From IMG/VR virus record IMGVR_UViG_3300025941_000015, positions 1 to 64,000 of that record: a stretch of DNA of 64,000 nt; one strand, written 5' to 3'. The notes below the pieces were generated by a model. That model searched no databases and had not been told where the DNA came from. It saw only the letters and a program-made list of their open reading frames with translations. A program made the position numbers and the translations under genes. The first letter of the stretch is position 1. Every line of letters starts with the position of its first letter. The stretch comes from a virus. Below, in pieces: positions 8,404-17,793 of the stretch.

Positions 8404-11400
8404 ACGGTGACTCCAACCTGTACATCGCTCGTGTCCTGTCGTTCGACCCGACCACGAAGGACACGCAGCTCCTCATCCCGCAGCTCCAGGGCACCTCCCC
8501 GATCGGGGCGCAGGCGTACATCAACAGGTATGAAGAGCTGGCTGAGATCCCTGACCTCATTGCCGGTGAGCGCGTGCTCGTCTTCTTCGATGGTGGCGAC
8601 ACGAACAGCCAGGCGTACTGGATGGTGGTCTACGCAGGCATCGAGGGGCCGCCCGGTCCTCCTGGGCCTGCTGGTGAGCAGGGAGCTGGCGGCGGTGAGA
8701 TTGGTGACCACGTCAACCAGCCTGACCCTCATACCCAGTACCAGCTTGAGTCGGCGATGGTCGACTACTACACCAAGATTGAAGCGGAGGCTGCGTTCAT
8801 CTCACCCGCTGAACAGACAGCGCTTCTTGGTGACTACTACAACAAGACTGAAGTCGACAACACCTTCCTCAACTACCTGAGCAAGGCAGGCGGCACGATG
8901 TCCGGGTACATCACGCTGCACGCCAGTCCGACACTGCCAACGCACCCGGCGACGAAGATCTACGTCGACAACCACATCAACTCCGCCGACCCGCACCCGT
9001 CGATCCAGATCGCCCTCGGTGGGCAGACCACCGGCAACTACGTCGCCTCGATCCAGGGCACACTCAACCAAGTCAACGTCTCGGGCTCCGGGTCCGAGAC
9101 GGCGGCCGTCACCCTGTCGCTGCCACAGAGCATCGACACGGGCGCCACACCGACGTTCAAGAGTCTGACCCTCACACAGGCGCCCGGCCTGCCACCGTTC
9201 ACGATCTCCAGCAACACCAGGGTGCCCAACCTCAACGCATCGCAGTTGGAAGGCAAGGACTCGAACTTCCTCCTCGCCTGGGAGAACTTCATCAACAAGC
9301 CAGACCCCACCGTGACGGTCTCCGTCACCGGGGCGCTTACCGGCTCGGGTAGCACGGTCTGGACTGACATGGCTGGCAACCTTGTTGTCACTGTCCCCAC
9401 GACCCTCTCCACGGGCTCGGGCTCGGGGCTGAACGCCGACCTCCTCGACGGCCTCGACGCCACGTACTTCCTCAACTCGGGCAACCAGAACGCAGGCACC
9501 CTCCCAGCAGCGCGGTTGAGTGGGGCGTACACCATCAACGTCACTGGTGCGCTCACCGGCAACGCCTCGACCGCCACGACTCTCCAGACCTCGCGCAACA
9601 TCGCAGGCAAGCCGTTCAACGGCTCTGCCGACGTCACCCTCTCCTCCCTGACCGCTGGCACCGGCATCACGCCAGCGGGGAGCTACAACGGCTCTGCTGC
9701 CGTCACGATCAACGTCGACAGCACCTCGCTCAACACGGCCAGCAAGATCGTCGCACGCGACGCCTCGGGCGGCTTCGCTGCCGGAGCCATCACTGCCACC
9801 GGCCTCAGCTCTCCGGCAATCACGCTCTCCCTGGCCGACGGGGGCGCCGCCCCCATGACGGTGACGAGCCGAGTGAAGGTCACCAACCTCAACGCCGACC
9901 TCCTTGACGGCAACGACTCTGTGTACTTCGCCAAGCAGGCCGAGATCGAGGCGCTGCTCGGCGACCTGATGTACGTGGGTCTGTACAACGCTGCTGGCTA
10001 CAACCAAGTCACTGGTGTACCCAAGCCCGCTCCCATCTGGAGCGGTGGTTCCACCACCTACCGCCACGGCATGTACTGGGTGGCCTCGTCGGTCGGCACG
10101 CTCAACTTTGTTGACTCCGACCTGTCCGGTCGCTACGACGTTGACGATGACACAGTCACGGTGGCCAACGGTGACTGGATCGTCGCGATCAAGAACCCGA
10201 TCTACGGCCCCCCGACCACGGGTCAGGATCTCACGCTGGCGCAGGTCATCTTCCAGTTCATCCCGTTCTCGGCCGAGGCGTTCGTCAACCTGAAGATCAC
10301 CGAGCACGCCAACCAGACAGACCCCCATCCTCTTGCCGGGTACCTCAAGAAGGTTGCCACCGATAGCTGGTACGCACTGATCGACCACGAGCATGACGAG
10401 GAGATCGCTGAGTACATCGTCCAGCACACCGAGCGCACCGTCTACGACATCATTGAGTTCTCGGCCGTTGCTCCCACGGGAGGAGCCGAGTTCGGAACAC
10501 TCACTCTCAAGCTCGCCACCGCTGAGCACAACTTCTACCGGGGTTCTGGGGTCTCGATCTCGTTCCCGATCAACACGTACCCGGTGTACAACGGGATGGC
10601 GACGGTACAGACCGTTGCGGGCAGCACCATCACGGTCAACACCAAGGGACCGACCCGAGCCACGACGCCCGGTCCGATCGTTGGCTCGACGTTCGCTGCC
10701 AAGCTCACCGCCGAGCCCCACCCCGACTACCTTCTTATCACCACGGCAGAGCAGGTCTACTCCAAGGCTGACCACAACCACGCCATCGAGATCGCTGCTG
10801 CGGTCGCGCTGCACGCCACGCCGAACACCGACCCTCACCCCGAGTACTTCAACACCTCACGAGCCGACCTCCGCTTCGAGAAGCTGGGGGAGGTCAACAA
10901 GCACATCGGTGACCAGACAGCACACAGCAACCTCTACTACACCAAGGCTCAGTCAGACAGCAAGTACTCGCCATCGGCGATGCTGGCCGACCACTTGGTA
11001 CACCCCGATCCACACCCGCAGTACCTGCTGCAGGATGAGGCTGACGCTCTCTTCTCGAACGAGGGTCACAACCACAATGACCTCTACTACGGGAAGACCC
11101 AAGTCGTTGATCTCATCGCTGCGGCTACCCCGAAGAACATCCTGGCGACTGACGGCGCTTCCTCGGCTCGGATCTTCCTCGGCAACATCACGCCCGCCGA
11201 CCCGAGGCCGGGCGACCTCTGGGTGCAGAGCGACAACGTCTCCCTGCAGCCTCCCGTGCCGCCGGTAGCGCTGACCGGCATCGCTCTGTCAGACACGTCG
11301 ATTCGGCTGACGTGGAACGCATGGCCTGCTTCAACGACTGTGCAGTCAGTCACTGTTCAGATGTCTCCGACAGGGGCCGTTGGCTCGTACGTCACCCTCA

Positions 11401-13520
11401 CCCCTCCTCCCGGCCTCAACGCCGTCTCCTACGACGTCACCGGTCTTGCTGAGGACGTTCACTACTGGTTCCGGGTGACCGCTGTGAACTCTGTCTCGAA
11501 CCCCGTGGTGGAGAACAGGAACTGGGGCTACGTCGACCTGTTCACTCAGAACCTGACTCCCCCCGTCCCAGCCGGTGTGGCTATCTCCGCCAATCCGCCC
11601 ATCTCCCCAACGACGTTCCGACTGTCGTGGTCTCAGCCTGCGGGGTGGGTCGACCCTGGAGCGGCGGGCGCCCGATACGAAGTTGCAATCACCGGCACGA
11701 CCCCGCTTGGCCTCGTCCCGGCAGGCAATGTTGTCGGCACCACCGGGTTCTACGACTTCACCGGCCTCGTCGAGGTGACCGCCTACCAGCCCAAGGTTCG
11801 GTCGGTGGATCGCAGCGGCCTGCGCTCTGACTGGGTGTCGGTCAACGCCTCGACGACCAACGCTCCTCCGCCCGTGCCGGGTGCCATCTCCATCACCACG
11901 AACTCGACGACGGCTCCGCAGGTGACCGGGACATGGTCGAAGTACGCCGGGACCATCCCCGACTTCGCCTACTACGAGGTGCAGCTCCTGACCGGCACGA
12001 CCGTGCTCGCCACCACGAACACTACTGCTCTGACATGGACAGCGCCCGAGACGTCCTTCGGCACAGCAGTCACGATGAAGGTCCGCACGGTGGACGTGAC
12101 CGGAGGGGCTGGCGGGGTGAGCGCCTTCGTCCAGTCTGCTGCGGTCACGACGAAGGCTGCTGTCACCGTCACCCCCACCTCCACCGGAGGTAGCCCGAAC
12201 GACCAGATGACCATCACGTGGCCGACGGTCACGGGTCTCGACTTCTTCTCTGGCTACGAGGTCATCCTCTATCGTGCGGGTGCCGTAGCCGAGGTGGCTG
12301 ACGTTGCCGCCAACGTCACGTCGAGGAGTTGGAGCAACCTCTCGTGGGGTGTCTCGTACACCGCCACGGTGCGCGTCAAGAGGTCTGCAGGCACGGCACC
12401 CGCCGCTGGTCCGCAGGCCACAGCGAGAGTCATGCTCGTCGACCCGCGGCCCAGCATCAATGCGGGGGGCTCGGGCCAGACCGTCAGTGGAACCGTCTAC
12501 GCACCCACGATGCCTTCGACAGGCTCCCCCAACATGGCTGTTGAACTCTGGTACCGAGGTGGCAACCATATTGCGACGCAGTACCTCGGAGCGGGCACAG
12601 CGAACTATGCCTGGGGTGGTCTTCCATGGGGCACCGGCTACTCGACGCGAGCCATCACCACCAGAGCCGACGGGTACCAGTGGGGCTCGTGGTCGGACTG
12701 GGCGCAGGCCGACACCGGTCCGGTCCCCGACACGACGCCACCGGCTCTGCCGACCGGCCTCAATTGCAACGTGGCGAACGCTTACGGGCAGTGGTATGCG
12801 TGGCTGAACTGGCCGGGTGACGCTGCCGGGTGTCACATCGACAGGCTCTGGAGTGGAGAGGGGTACTGGGTCAACATCTATGCCGGGGGGCCAGCGAGTG
12901 GGGTCTATCTCGGTACGGGTTCCGCCGGTCAGAGCATGCAGTTCCGCGCTCGATCGCACGACGCCGCAGGCAACTGGTCCGGCTACCAATACTCGAACAC
13001 CTACACACTGACTGCGTCGCCCACCGCGGTCGCCTGCATCAACACCGACTGCTGGCGCCCGACCAACGGCGGTGAGTACTTCTTTGATGGTACGAAGCGC
13101 CCGATCCAGGGCTACTACACCAACCCATCATGGAATGCCGTCGGCATGTGGTACTACGGCGACAACATCCGCAACGCTTGTGTGGGTAAGCAAGTGACGG
13201 GCATCCGTGTGCTCATTATCAGGTACAACGGTGGAGGCAACAGCGGTGCTGAGACCATCAACCTGCTGTTGCACAACGACGCTTACGATCCGGGTCGAGT
13301 TACCGGCTGGGGGTCTCCGAACGGTTACTCCGCCTGGGTAGCGGGCGGCTTGGGGTGGGGCCAGAACTTGTGGTCGTGGATCCCCGACTACGGTGCCTTC
13401 TTCAACGGAGGTGCCAGGGGCATCTGCACGTACACAGGTGGCGGCAAGCCTTACGTGATCTATGAATCGGTGGATGCGAACGGATATCAGGGACTAGTAG
13501 AGGTGTACCACTATGGCTAA
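8400..13520 (+). CDS. Giant baseplate spike / tail fibre protein with collagen and FN3 domains
   Basis: A 1706-residue protein, ATG 8400 in ATGA overlap with the hub gene. Residues 1-75 resemble a gp5-like OB domain (YIARVLSFDPTTKDTQLLIP). A short collagen stretch GPPGPPGPAGEQG follows near 80. Then comes a long trimeric-fibre region with recurring DPHxxY-type repeats (for example DPHTQY, DPHPEYF, DPHPQYLL) and TMSGYITL-type motifs. From about 950 several fibronectin type III-like domains follow, and the last ~350 residues are Trp/Gly/Tyr-rich, possibly glycan binding. It likely joins the puncturing tip to receptor-binding functions in one chain. Confidence 0.82.
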   Translation: MNGDSNLYIARVLSFDPTTKDTQLLIPQLQGTSPIGAQAYINRYEELAEIPDLIAGERVLVFFDGGDTNSQAYWMVVYAGIEGPPGPPGPAGEQGAGGGEIGDHVNQPDPHTQYQLESAMVDYYTKIEAEAAFISPAEQTALLGDYYNKTEVDNTFLNYLSKAGGTMSGYITLHASPTLPTHPATKIYVDNHINSADPHPSIQIALGGQTTGNYVASIQGTLNQVNVSGSGSETAAVTLSLPQSIDTGATPTFKSLTLTQAPGLPPFTISSNTRVPNLNASQLEGKDSNFLLAWENFINKPDPTVTVSVTGALTGSGSTVWTDMAGNLVVTVPTTLSTGSGSGLNADLLDGLDATYFLNSGNQNAGTLPAARLSGAYTINVTGALTGNASTATTLQTSRNIAGKPFNGSADVTLSSLTAGTGITPAGSYNGSAAVTINVDSTSLNTASKIVARDASGGFAAGAITATGLSSPAITLSLADGGAAPMTVTSRVKVTNLNADLLDGNDSVYFAKQAEIEALLGDLMYVGLYNAAGYNQVTGVPKPAPIWSGGSTTYRHGMYWVASSVGTLNFVDSDLSGRYDVDDDTVTVANGDWIVAIKNPIYGPPTTGQDLTLAQVIFQFIPFSAEAFVNLKITEHANQTDPHPLAGYLKKVATDSWYALIDHEHDEEIAEYIVQHTERTVYDIIEFSAVAPTGGAEFGTLTLKLATAEHNFYRGSGVSISFPINTYPVYNGMATVQTVAGSTITVNTKGPTRATTPGPIVGSTFAAKLTAEPHPDYLLITTAEQVYSKADHNHAIEIAAAVALHATPNTDPHPEYFNTSRADLRFEKLGEVNKHIGDQTAHSNLYYTKAQSDSKYSPSAMLADHLVHPDPHPQYLLQDEADALFSNEGHNHNDLYYGKTQVVDLIAAATPKNILATDGASSARIFLGNITPADPRPGDLWVQSDNVSLQPPVPPVALTGIALSDTSIRLTWNAWPASTTVQSVTVQMSPTGAVGSYVTLTPPPGLNAVSYDVTGLAEDVHYWFRVTAVNSVSNPVVENRNWGYVDLFTQNLTPPVPAGVAISANPPISPTTFRLSWSQPAGWVDPGAAGARYEVAITGTTPLGLVPAGNVVGTTGFYDFTGLVEVTAYQPKVRSVDRSGLRSDWVSVNASTTNAPPPVPGAISITTNSTTAPQVTGTWSKYAGTIPDFAYYEVQLLTGTTVLATTNTTALTWTAPETSFGTAVTMKVRTVDVTGGAGGVSAFVQSAAVTTKAAVTVTPTSTGGSPNDQMTITWPTVTGLDFFSGYEVILYRAGAVAEVADVAANVTSRSWSNLSWGVSYTATVRVKRSAGTAPAAGPQATARVMLVDPRPSINAGGSGQTVSGTVYAPTMPSTGSPNMAVELWYRGGNHIATQYLGAGTANYAWGGLPWGTGYSTRAITTRADGYQWGSWSDWAQADTGPVPDTTPPALPTGLNCNVANAYGQWYAWLNWPGDAAGCHIDRLWSGEGYWVNIYAGGPASGVYLGTGSAGQSMQFRARSHDAAGNWSGYQYSNTYTLTASPTAVACINTDCWRPTNGGEYFFDGTKRPIQGYYTNPSWNAVGMWYYGDNIRNACVGKQVTGIRVLIIRYNGGGNSGAETINLLLHNDAYDPGRVTGWGSPNGYSAWVAGGLGWGQNLWSWIPDYGAFFNGGARGICTYTGGGKPYVIYESVDANGYQGLVEVYHYG

Positions 13521-15363
13521 TCAGAAGATCTTGAGGTACGGCACCGCCGGTCAGTGGATGATCGTGATGGACGGCGATCGCGGGATCGCACCGGGCGGCT
13601 TCAACAGACAGATCCTCACCAAGGTGAGCGGCACTGACTACGACGCTCAGTGGCGCGACCCTGCTGGCTTCACCTTCACACAGGGTGCAGCACCGACGCT
13701 CGGGCTCGACGGGACATCGGCTCTCGTCACTGGGCAGACGTGGTTCGACACAACGACCGGCAACGGCTACGTCCGAGTCGCCACTTCGTGGGTGCAGTTC
13801 GCCTGGGGAGACTCCGAATCCCGGTACGTGAACGCCGTCGGCGACACGATGAACGGGCAACTCGTCATCAACGGTGGCGGCGGCGAGACACTGGAGCTGA
13901 AGCCCGGCACCTCCGACCACGTCTACATCGAGTTCTTCGCTCGCACCGCCACCCCGGCGTCCCGGTCGGGGTACTTCGGGTATCCCGCTGCTGGCACCAA
14001 CAACCTCACGCTCGCCAACTCACTGCCCGGTGACATCGTGCTGAGCCCGAGCACCGGGCGCGTGCAGGTCAACGCCGATCCGACAGCAGCGTTGCACGTC
14101 GCCACGAAGCAGTACGTCGACGCTACTGATGTGCTGAAGCTCACCAAGTCTGGTGACACCATGTCCGGCATTCTCACGATGAATGCCAACATCAACATGG
14201 GTACGGGTCGGAAGATCGACTTCACCGACGAACTGGGCATGAAGGTCGACCTGTACGGCGGCTCGTACTGGCTCGGCATCGCGAGCGGAACCCTGCAGTA
14301 CGCCTCGGGCGGCGTCCACCAGTTCTATGGGCAGGTCAACGTGGACAGCCACTTCTCGGCCGCAGGATCGGTGTACGCCAACAGCGGCCGCGTGCGCATG
14401 GGAGCCTGGCAGTCTGCGCCGTACGCAGCCGGGTGGGGTGGGTTGGTGGGAAGCCGTGGCTACATCCTCATCGACTACTCCGACGGCAGCGGCGGCAACA
14501 TGCACGTGCGCGGCAACAACAACCTGTACGTCGGCGGCGGCAGCGCCGATGACATCTACTTCACTGGCACGGGGATCAGAAGCGTCAACCCCCACTATCA
14601 CAGTTCAGCCATATATGGGGATTCTTCCTGCGTCATCGCAGGCGACGGTTCGTTCGGTGGCAAGACAGGCATCGGTAGCTGGGCCAGTGACGGTAACTAC
14701 TGCTGCGTCTGGGGTCACTACGGCTACCACCTGATGGGCAAGGGAGGTGTAGATGGAGCGGTCCACACCAGAGGTAACAACGCCGGGTGGAACCACTACA
14801 TCGGAGCGGGTTCGTACATCCAGTTGGAGCAGTGGACGATTGCGGCCCTGGGTGGTGGCTCGGGCGGCACCGTTGTGCAGAAGCTCGATGGTGTTCTTGC
14901 GAACGCTGCGTCCCGCCGCATCTTGAAGGAGCAGATCGAGCCGCTGCCGGAGAAGGTCGATGCCGGTGCTGTCATCGACGCTCTGGAGCCAGTGACGTTC
15001 ATCTGGCGGAAGAGGGATGACGTAATGAGTCAGTTCTATGCGATGCAACGGTCGCACATGGATCAGCCTCATGACGGAGAGTACGGCCCGATCTGTATAC
15101 CCGAAGAGGTGGCTGCGGCTGTGCCCTACTACGACGACGACGCCGCAGAGGTGTGGCGTAAGGCCGACCTACGTATCGGTCTCATCGCCGACGACGTTGC
15201 TGTTGTGCGCCCCGAGTTGGCGAACTGGGAGTGGGAGAAGGACGCTGACGGGAAGAACACAGATGAACTGATTCCAGGCAGTTGGAACGAACAGGCGATG
15301 ATCTCTGTGCTGATCCAGGGAGTGAAGGATCTCCGAGCCAGGGTCGCAGCGTTGGAGGCTTGA
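13513..15363 (+). CDS. Tail fibre protein with C-terminal peptidase S74 chaperone
   Basis: A 616-residue protein, overlapping the previous gene by 8 bases. The middle carries fibre repeats (ATKQYVDATDVLKLTKSGDT, then MSGILTMNANINMG). The end, from about residue 460, has SRRILKEQIEPLPEKVDAGA, the hallmark of the intramolecular S74 chaperone. That domain trimerises the fibre and cuts itself off at the conserved Ser. Gly/Asn-rich turns in the central region suggest a beta-structured receptor-binding shaft. It pairs with the upstream spike-fibre protein as an adsorption module. Confidence 0.85.
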   Translation: MANQKILRYGTAGQWMIVMDGDRGIAPGGFNRQILTKVSGTDYDAQWRDPAGFTFTQGAAPTLGLDGTSALVTGQTWFDTTTGNGYVRVATSWVQFAWGDSESRYVNAVGDTMNGQLVINGGGGETLELKPGTSDHVYIEFFARTATPASRSGYFGYPAAGTNNLTLANSLPGDIVLSPSTGRVQVNADPTAALHVATKQYVDATDVLKLTKSGDTMSGILTMNANINMGTGRKIDFTDELGMKVDLYGGSYWLGIASGTLQYASGGVHQFYGQVNVDSHFSAAGSVYANSGRVRMGAWQSAPYAAGWGGLVGSRGYILIDYSDGSGGNMHVRGNNNLYVGGGSADDIYFTGTGIRSVNPHYHSSAIYGDSSCVIAGDGSFGGKTGIGSWASDGNYCCVWGHYGYHLMGKGGVDGAVHTRGNNAGWNHYIGAGSYIQLEQWTIAALGGGSGGTVVQKLDGVLANAASRRILKEQIEPLPEKVDAGAVIDALEPVTFIWRKRDDVMSQFYAMQRSHMDQPHDGEYGPICIPEEVAAAVPYYDDDAAEVWRKADLRIGLIADDVAVVRPELANWEWEKDADGKNTDELIPGSWNEQAMISVLIQGVKDLRARVAALEA

Positions 15364-15390
15364 CGTCACTCGAAGTGAAGTGAGTACGAT
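15360..15390 (+). promoter_or_regulatory. Promoter, TTGACG-N19-TACGAT
   Basis: TTGACG at 15360-15365 (or TGACGT one base on) and TACGAT at 15385-15390 lie just after the S74 fibre stop. ATG 15402 is only 11 bases past the -10, so the 5' leader would be about 5 nt. This suggests a separate transcript for the lysis block. Confidence 0.55.
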
Positions 15391-15401
15391 CGCACACACC
15401 T

Positions 15402-15677
15402 ATGGAACCCACCACACCACCACTACCACCACAGCCGCCCGCCACCAACGGCATCAACGGGGCGTCCCCCGAAGAGATGATGAAGGTGCTCATCCGACAG
15501 CACCGGGTCATCAACAGCCTCAAGGAACAGCTCGCCAATGTGCTGCTCGGTCTCGCCGAGACGCAGGCCACGGTGGATGAGCTGCGCGAGGATCTCGGTG
15601 CCGCTCAGACAGAGCTGGAGATGAACCAGTTGTCGTCGACGTCGCCAGCGCCGGGGCGCCCTCTGCCTGCCGAGTAG
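15402..15677 (+). CDS. Small Pro-rich / coiled-coil protein, unknown
   Basis: A 91-residue protein with an N-terminal Pro-rich stretch (TTPPLPPQPPATNG) and a predicted helical/coiled-coil segment (about residues 25-75, SLKEQLANVLLGLAETQATV). No catalytic motif is visible. It is the first gene after the fibre and behind its own promoter, and its stop lies inside a strong hairpin. A tail-associated or lysis-timing role is possible but unsupported. Confidence 0.7.
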   Translation: MEPTTPPLPPQPPATNGINGASPEEMMKVLIRQHRVINSLKEQLANVLLGLAETQATVDELREDLGAAQTELEMNQLSSTSPAPGRPLPAE

Positions 15678-15700
15678 CGTTGGGGGGAACCCCCGCTACT
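15673..15700 (+). terminator. Hairpin at end of small gene
   Basis: AGTAGC (15673-15678) pairs with GCTACT (15695-15700), and five G pair with five C around a GAA loop, with a small GTT bulge. It overlaps the stop of the 15402 gene and lies just before the GAGAGG ribosome site of the next. No U-tract follows, so it may act on RNA stability rather than termination. Confidence 0.5.
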
Positions 15701-15713
15701 GAGAGGTGAGCGC

Positions 15714-15842
15714 GTGACTGCAGAGATCCCAGGCGACGACGTCCCCGAGATCGGTGATGATCTGAGCGACCGCCGGGAGTGGCTCGATCACCCCGACCAC
15801 GTCGACATCGAGGCCCTCTTCCCCGACGAGGAGCCAGCATGA
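15714..15842 (+). CDS. Very small acidic protein, unknown
   Basis: A 42-residue acidic ORF starting at GTG 15714 behind GAGAGGTGAG and ending in an ATGA overlap with the endolysin start. The composition (GDDVPEIGDDLSDRREWLDH) is unlike shadow-frame translations in this GC-rich DNA. The ribosome site plus coupling to the endolysin gene supports translation. It could be a coupling leader or lysis modulator; the function is unknown. Confidence 0.6.
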   Translation: MTAEIPGDDVPEIGDDLSDRREWLDHPDHVDIEALFPDEEPA

Positions 15843-16660
15843 GCGTGGCGCCTGACGTCCCCATCTTCCCGTACGGCTACTCGCGACCGTACGACGGCGG
15901 CCCGCAGGGCATGGGCGTCATGCTCACGTGGGAGGAGATGCTGATCAAGAAGACCGTCAACCACCTCCATCCCGAGGTGCAGCGACGGCTCCATGCGCTC
16001 ATCCACACGGCATACGAACTGGGCATCCCGCTCGGTGTCGGGACTGGTTGGCGAGTTCAGCCAGACCCGCCACCGGCCGGGTTCGCCAAGCCGGGCAACT
16101 CGTGGCACGAGTCGTGCCCGACCAACCCGCAGAGCCGGACGGCCCTGGCCATCGACATGGTGCCGAACGTGTCGTGGAACTGGATGGAGGAGCACTGCGG
16201 GAGCTTCGGCTTCCGCACGTTCCGCAACGTGAACAGGGAGCCGTGGCACATCCAGCCGACGGAGATCAGTGCGTCGCGCCGGTACGCCACATCACTCCCC
16301 GCTCTGTACACCTGGGATCTGCCGGACCTCCCCAACGTCACGCCACCACCTCCCGTGGAGCCGCCACCCGTCGTCGTCGTCACACCACCATCAACAGGAG
16401 TGTTCACCGTGCAGGGATACCGCAAGACCGTCAAGCAGGGCAGCAACGGCAAGATGGCCAAGATGTGCCAGCAGCAGATCAACCTGCTCTCGGGTCAGGG
16501 TGTGGTCGAGGACGGCGACTTCGGCCCGCAGTCCGTCAATGCGTTGAAGAACATCCAGTCCCTCTTCGGGCTCACGGCTGACGGCATCTGCGGCGCCCAG
16601 ACGTGGCAGGCACTGGAGAACGGCATCAAGGCGCAGGCCGACTCAGGGGACTGGGACTGA
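15839..16660 (+). CDS. Endolysin: M15-type peptidase plus peptidoglycan-binding domain
   Basis: A 273-residue protein, ATG 15839 coupled to the preceding mini-ORF. Residues about 60-140 hold the M15 zinc-site pattern: GNSWHE (His90), ALAIDMV (Asp106) and EPWHIQ (His137). The same family is seen in the tape measure, but this copy is a free-standing enzyme. A Pro/Val-rich linker (about 185-200) leads to a PG_binding_1 domain (VKQGSNGKMAKM to TWQALE). It probably cleaves the stem peptide to lyse the host; small membrane proteins follow immediately. There is no signal peptide, so it would need a holin. Confidence 0.88.
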   Translation: MSVAPDVPIFPYGYSRPYDGGPQGMGVMLTWEEMLIKKTVNHLHPEVQRRLHALIHTAYELGIPLGVGTGWRVQPDPPPAGFAKPGNSWHESCPTNPQSRTALAIDMVPNVSWNWMEEHCGSFGFRTFRNVNREPWHIQPTEISASRRYATSLPALYTWDLPDLPNVTPPPPVEPPPVVVVTPPSTGVFTVQGYRKTVKQGSNGKMAKMCQQQINLLSGQGVVEDGDFGPQSVNALKNIQSLFGLTADGICGAQTWQALENGIKAQADSGDWD

Positions 16661-16926
16661 TGACCGACACCACGCCTGTCAAGCGCCCGGTGAGGGCGCT
16701 GTGGGAGCGCGAGCCGGTGCGAGTGGTGAACGCTGTGTTCACTCTCGTGGCCGCCATCAACGCAGTGCTCCTCGGAGCTGGTGTATACGATGGTGCAGTA
16801 GCGGGCATCATCACTGGGGTAATTGCTGCCTTGGCGGCGTTCGTCAACGAGCTGTTCACCCGAGCAGAGGTCGTGCCCCTCAAGCCGCTGAACGATCTTG
16901 CTGCAGCGGAAGGACCGCCGGTATGA
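16660..16926 (+). CDS. Small membrane protein, holin candidate
   Basis: An 88-residue protein starting at ATG 16660 overlapping the endolysin stop. Two hydrophobic segments (VVNAVFTLVAAINAVLLGAG and AVAGIITGVIAALAAFV) are separated by a short turn, and the ends are charged. Size, two-helix topology and position next to the endolysin fit a class II holin. The next gene is also a two-helix membrane protein, so either could be the holin and the other an antiholin or accessory protein. Confidence 0.65.
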   Translation: MTDTTPVKRPVRALWEREPVRVVNAVFTLVAAINAVLLGAGVYDGAVAGIITGVIAALAAFVNELFTRAEVVPLKPLNDLAAAEGPPV

Positions 16927-16929
16927 ACG

Positions 16930-17205
16930 ATGTTCAAGGGGCGCTCCGTCATCGAGATCATGGTGTTGTCGTTCACGGTCGTCGTGGGCTTCATCATCGT
17001 CTTCATGGGGGTCACCATTGCCATCGTCAAGATCACGCACCCCGACGTCGACACCGACCGAGCGACCGACGCGCTCTTCTCGGCCATCACCCTCATCCTC
17101 GGCGCTCTGCTCGGGATGCTCACCGTCAAGGGGTCAGCCAGGACCGAGCTGGACAAGCGGCCTGACGAACCCGAACCTCACGACATAACGGAGCGTGTCG
17201 ATTGA
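16930..17205 (+). CDS. Small membrane protein, second holin candidate
   Basis: A 91-residue protein with two likely transmembrane helices ([20 protein letters not shown] and [19 protein letters not shown]) and an acidic C-terminal tail ([11 protein letters not shown]). It is arranged in tandem with the preceding membrane protein after the endolysin gene. The pair is the likely membrane-permeabilising part of the lysis cassette. No known holin signature can be confirmed by eye. Confidence 0.65.
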   Translation: MFKGRSVIEIMVLSFTVVVGFIIVFMGVTIAIVKITHPDVDTDRATDALFSAITLILGALLGMLTVKGSARTELDKRPDEPEPHDITERVD

Positions 17206-17774
17206 ACCCGCTCATCTTCCTCTCGATCTGCAGCGCCATCTCCGGCTCGATGGTGGGCGCTGCGACGGTCGTCACGGAAGATGAAGCCACAGCACCAACC
17301 ACCACGATCAGCACCCCGTCGACAACCGTTGAGGTCGTGACGATCGTCGGACCAGCAGGCCCTCCGGGGCAACCCGGCCCCGCCGGAGAGAGAGGAGCAG
17401 ATGGATCAACAATCACGGGGCCTGCTGGCCCGCCCGGAGTGGCTGGGCCTGCTGGCCCTGCTGGCCCTGCTGGGAGCCCTGGGCCTGCTGGGAGTCCGGG
17501 TCGCACAGGCGATCAGGGCGTACCGGGAATCGGAATCACAGGACCGCCAGGCCCCGCCGGTCCGCCTGGTGAGTCCATCCAGGGAGAGCCGGGCGCCACG
17601 GGCAGTCAGGGACCGCCTGGAGAGCCAGGGGCTGTGGGACCAGCAGGCAGTGACGGACTACCTGGCCCGATCTGCGCACCCGGCTTTCACATCGAAGTCG
17701 TCTCCGTCCACCAACGGCAACCAGTAGACCAAGACCTGGAGATCCAGGTCTGCAGCGCTGATGTGCAGCCCTGA
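17202..17774 (+). CDS. Collagen-like protein with N-terminal hydrophobic anchor
   Basis: A 190-residue protein using TTG 17202, which overlaps the previous stop. The N terminus ([20 protein letters not shown]) looks like a signal or anchor. A Thr-rich spacer follows, then a long Gly-X-Y repeat (about residues 48-155, e.g. [19 protein letters not shown]), and a short C-terminal domain with two Cys. Collagen-like triple helices occur in phage fibres and exported proteins. Its place after the lysis genes makes a surface or fibre accessory role plausible. Codon use stays in phage style. Confidence 0.75.
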   Translation: MNPLIFLSICSAISGSMVGAATVVTEDEATAPTTTISTPSTTVEVVTIVGPAGPPGQPGPAGERGADGSTITGPAGPPGVAGPAGPAGPAGSPGPAGSPGRTGDQGVPGIGITGPPGPAGPPGESIQGEPGATGSQGPPGEPGAVGPAGSDGLPGPICAPGFHIEVVSVHQRQPVDQDLEIQVCSADVQP

Positions 17775-17781
17775 CGGAGCG

Positions 17782-17793
17782 TACGATTAGGTC
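17782..17793 (+). promoter_or_regulatory. Leaderless-type promoter -10 (TACGAT)
   Basis: TACGAT at 17782-17787 is followed by exactly six bases and then ATG 17794, with no ribosome-binding site between. Transcription would start at or next to the start codon. No convincing -35 is seen. Confidence 0.45.

Noticed and set aside
8802-10838. Long minus-strand ORF (678 residues) opposite the giant fibre gene
   Set aside because: It mirrors the coding frame of the fibre gene in GC-rich DNA. Its translation is Arg/Gly/Val/Asp-rich and repetitive, with no domain, ribosome site or promoter.
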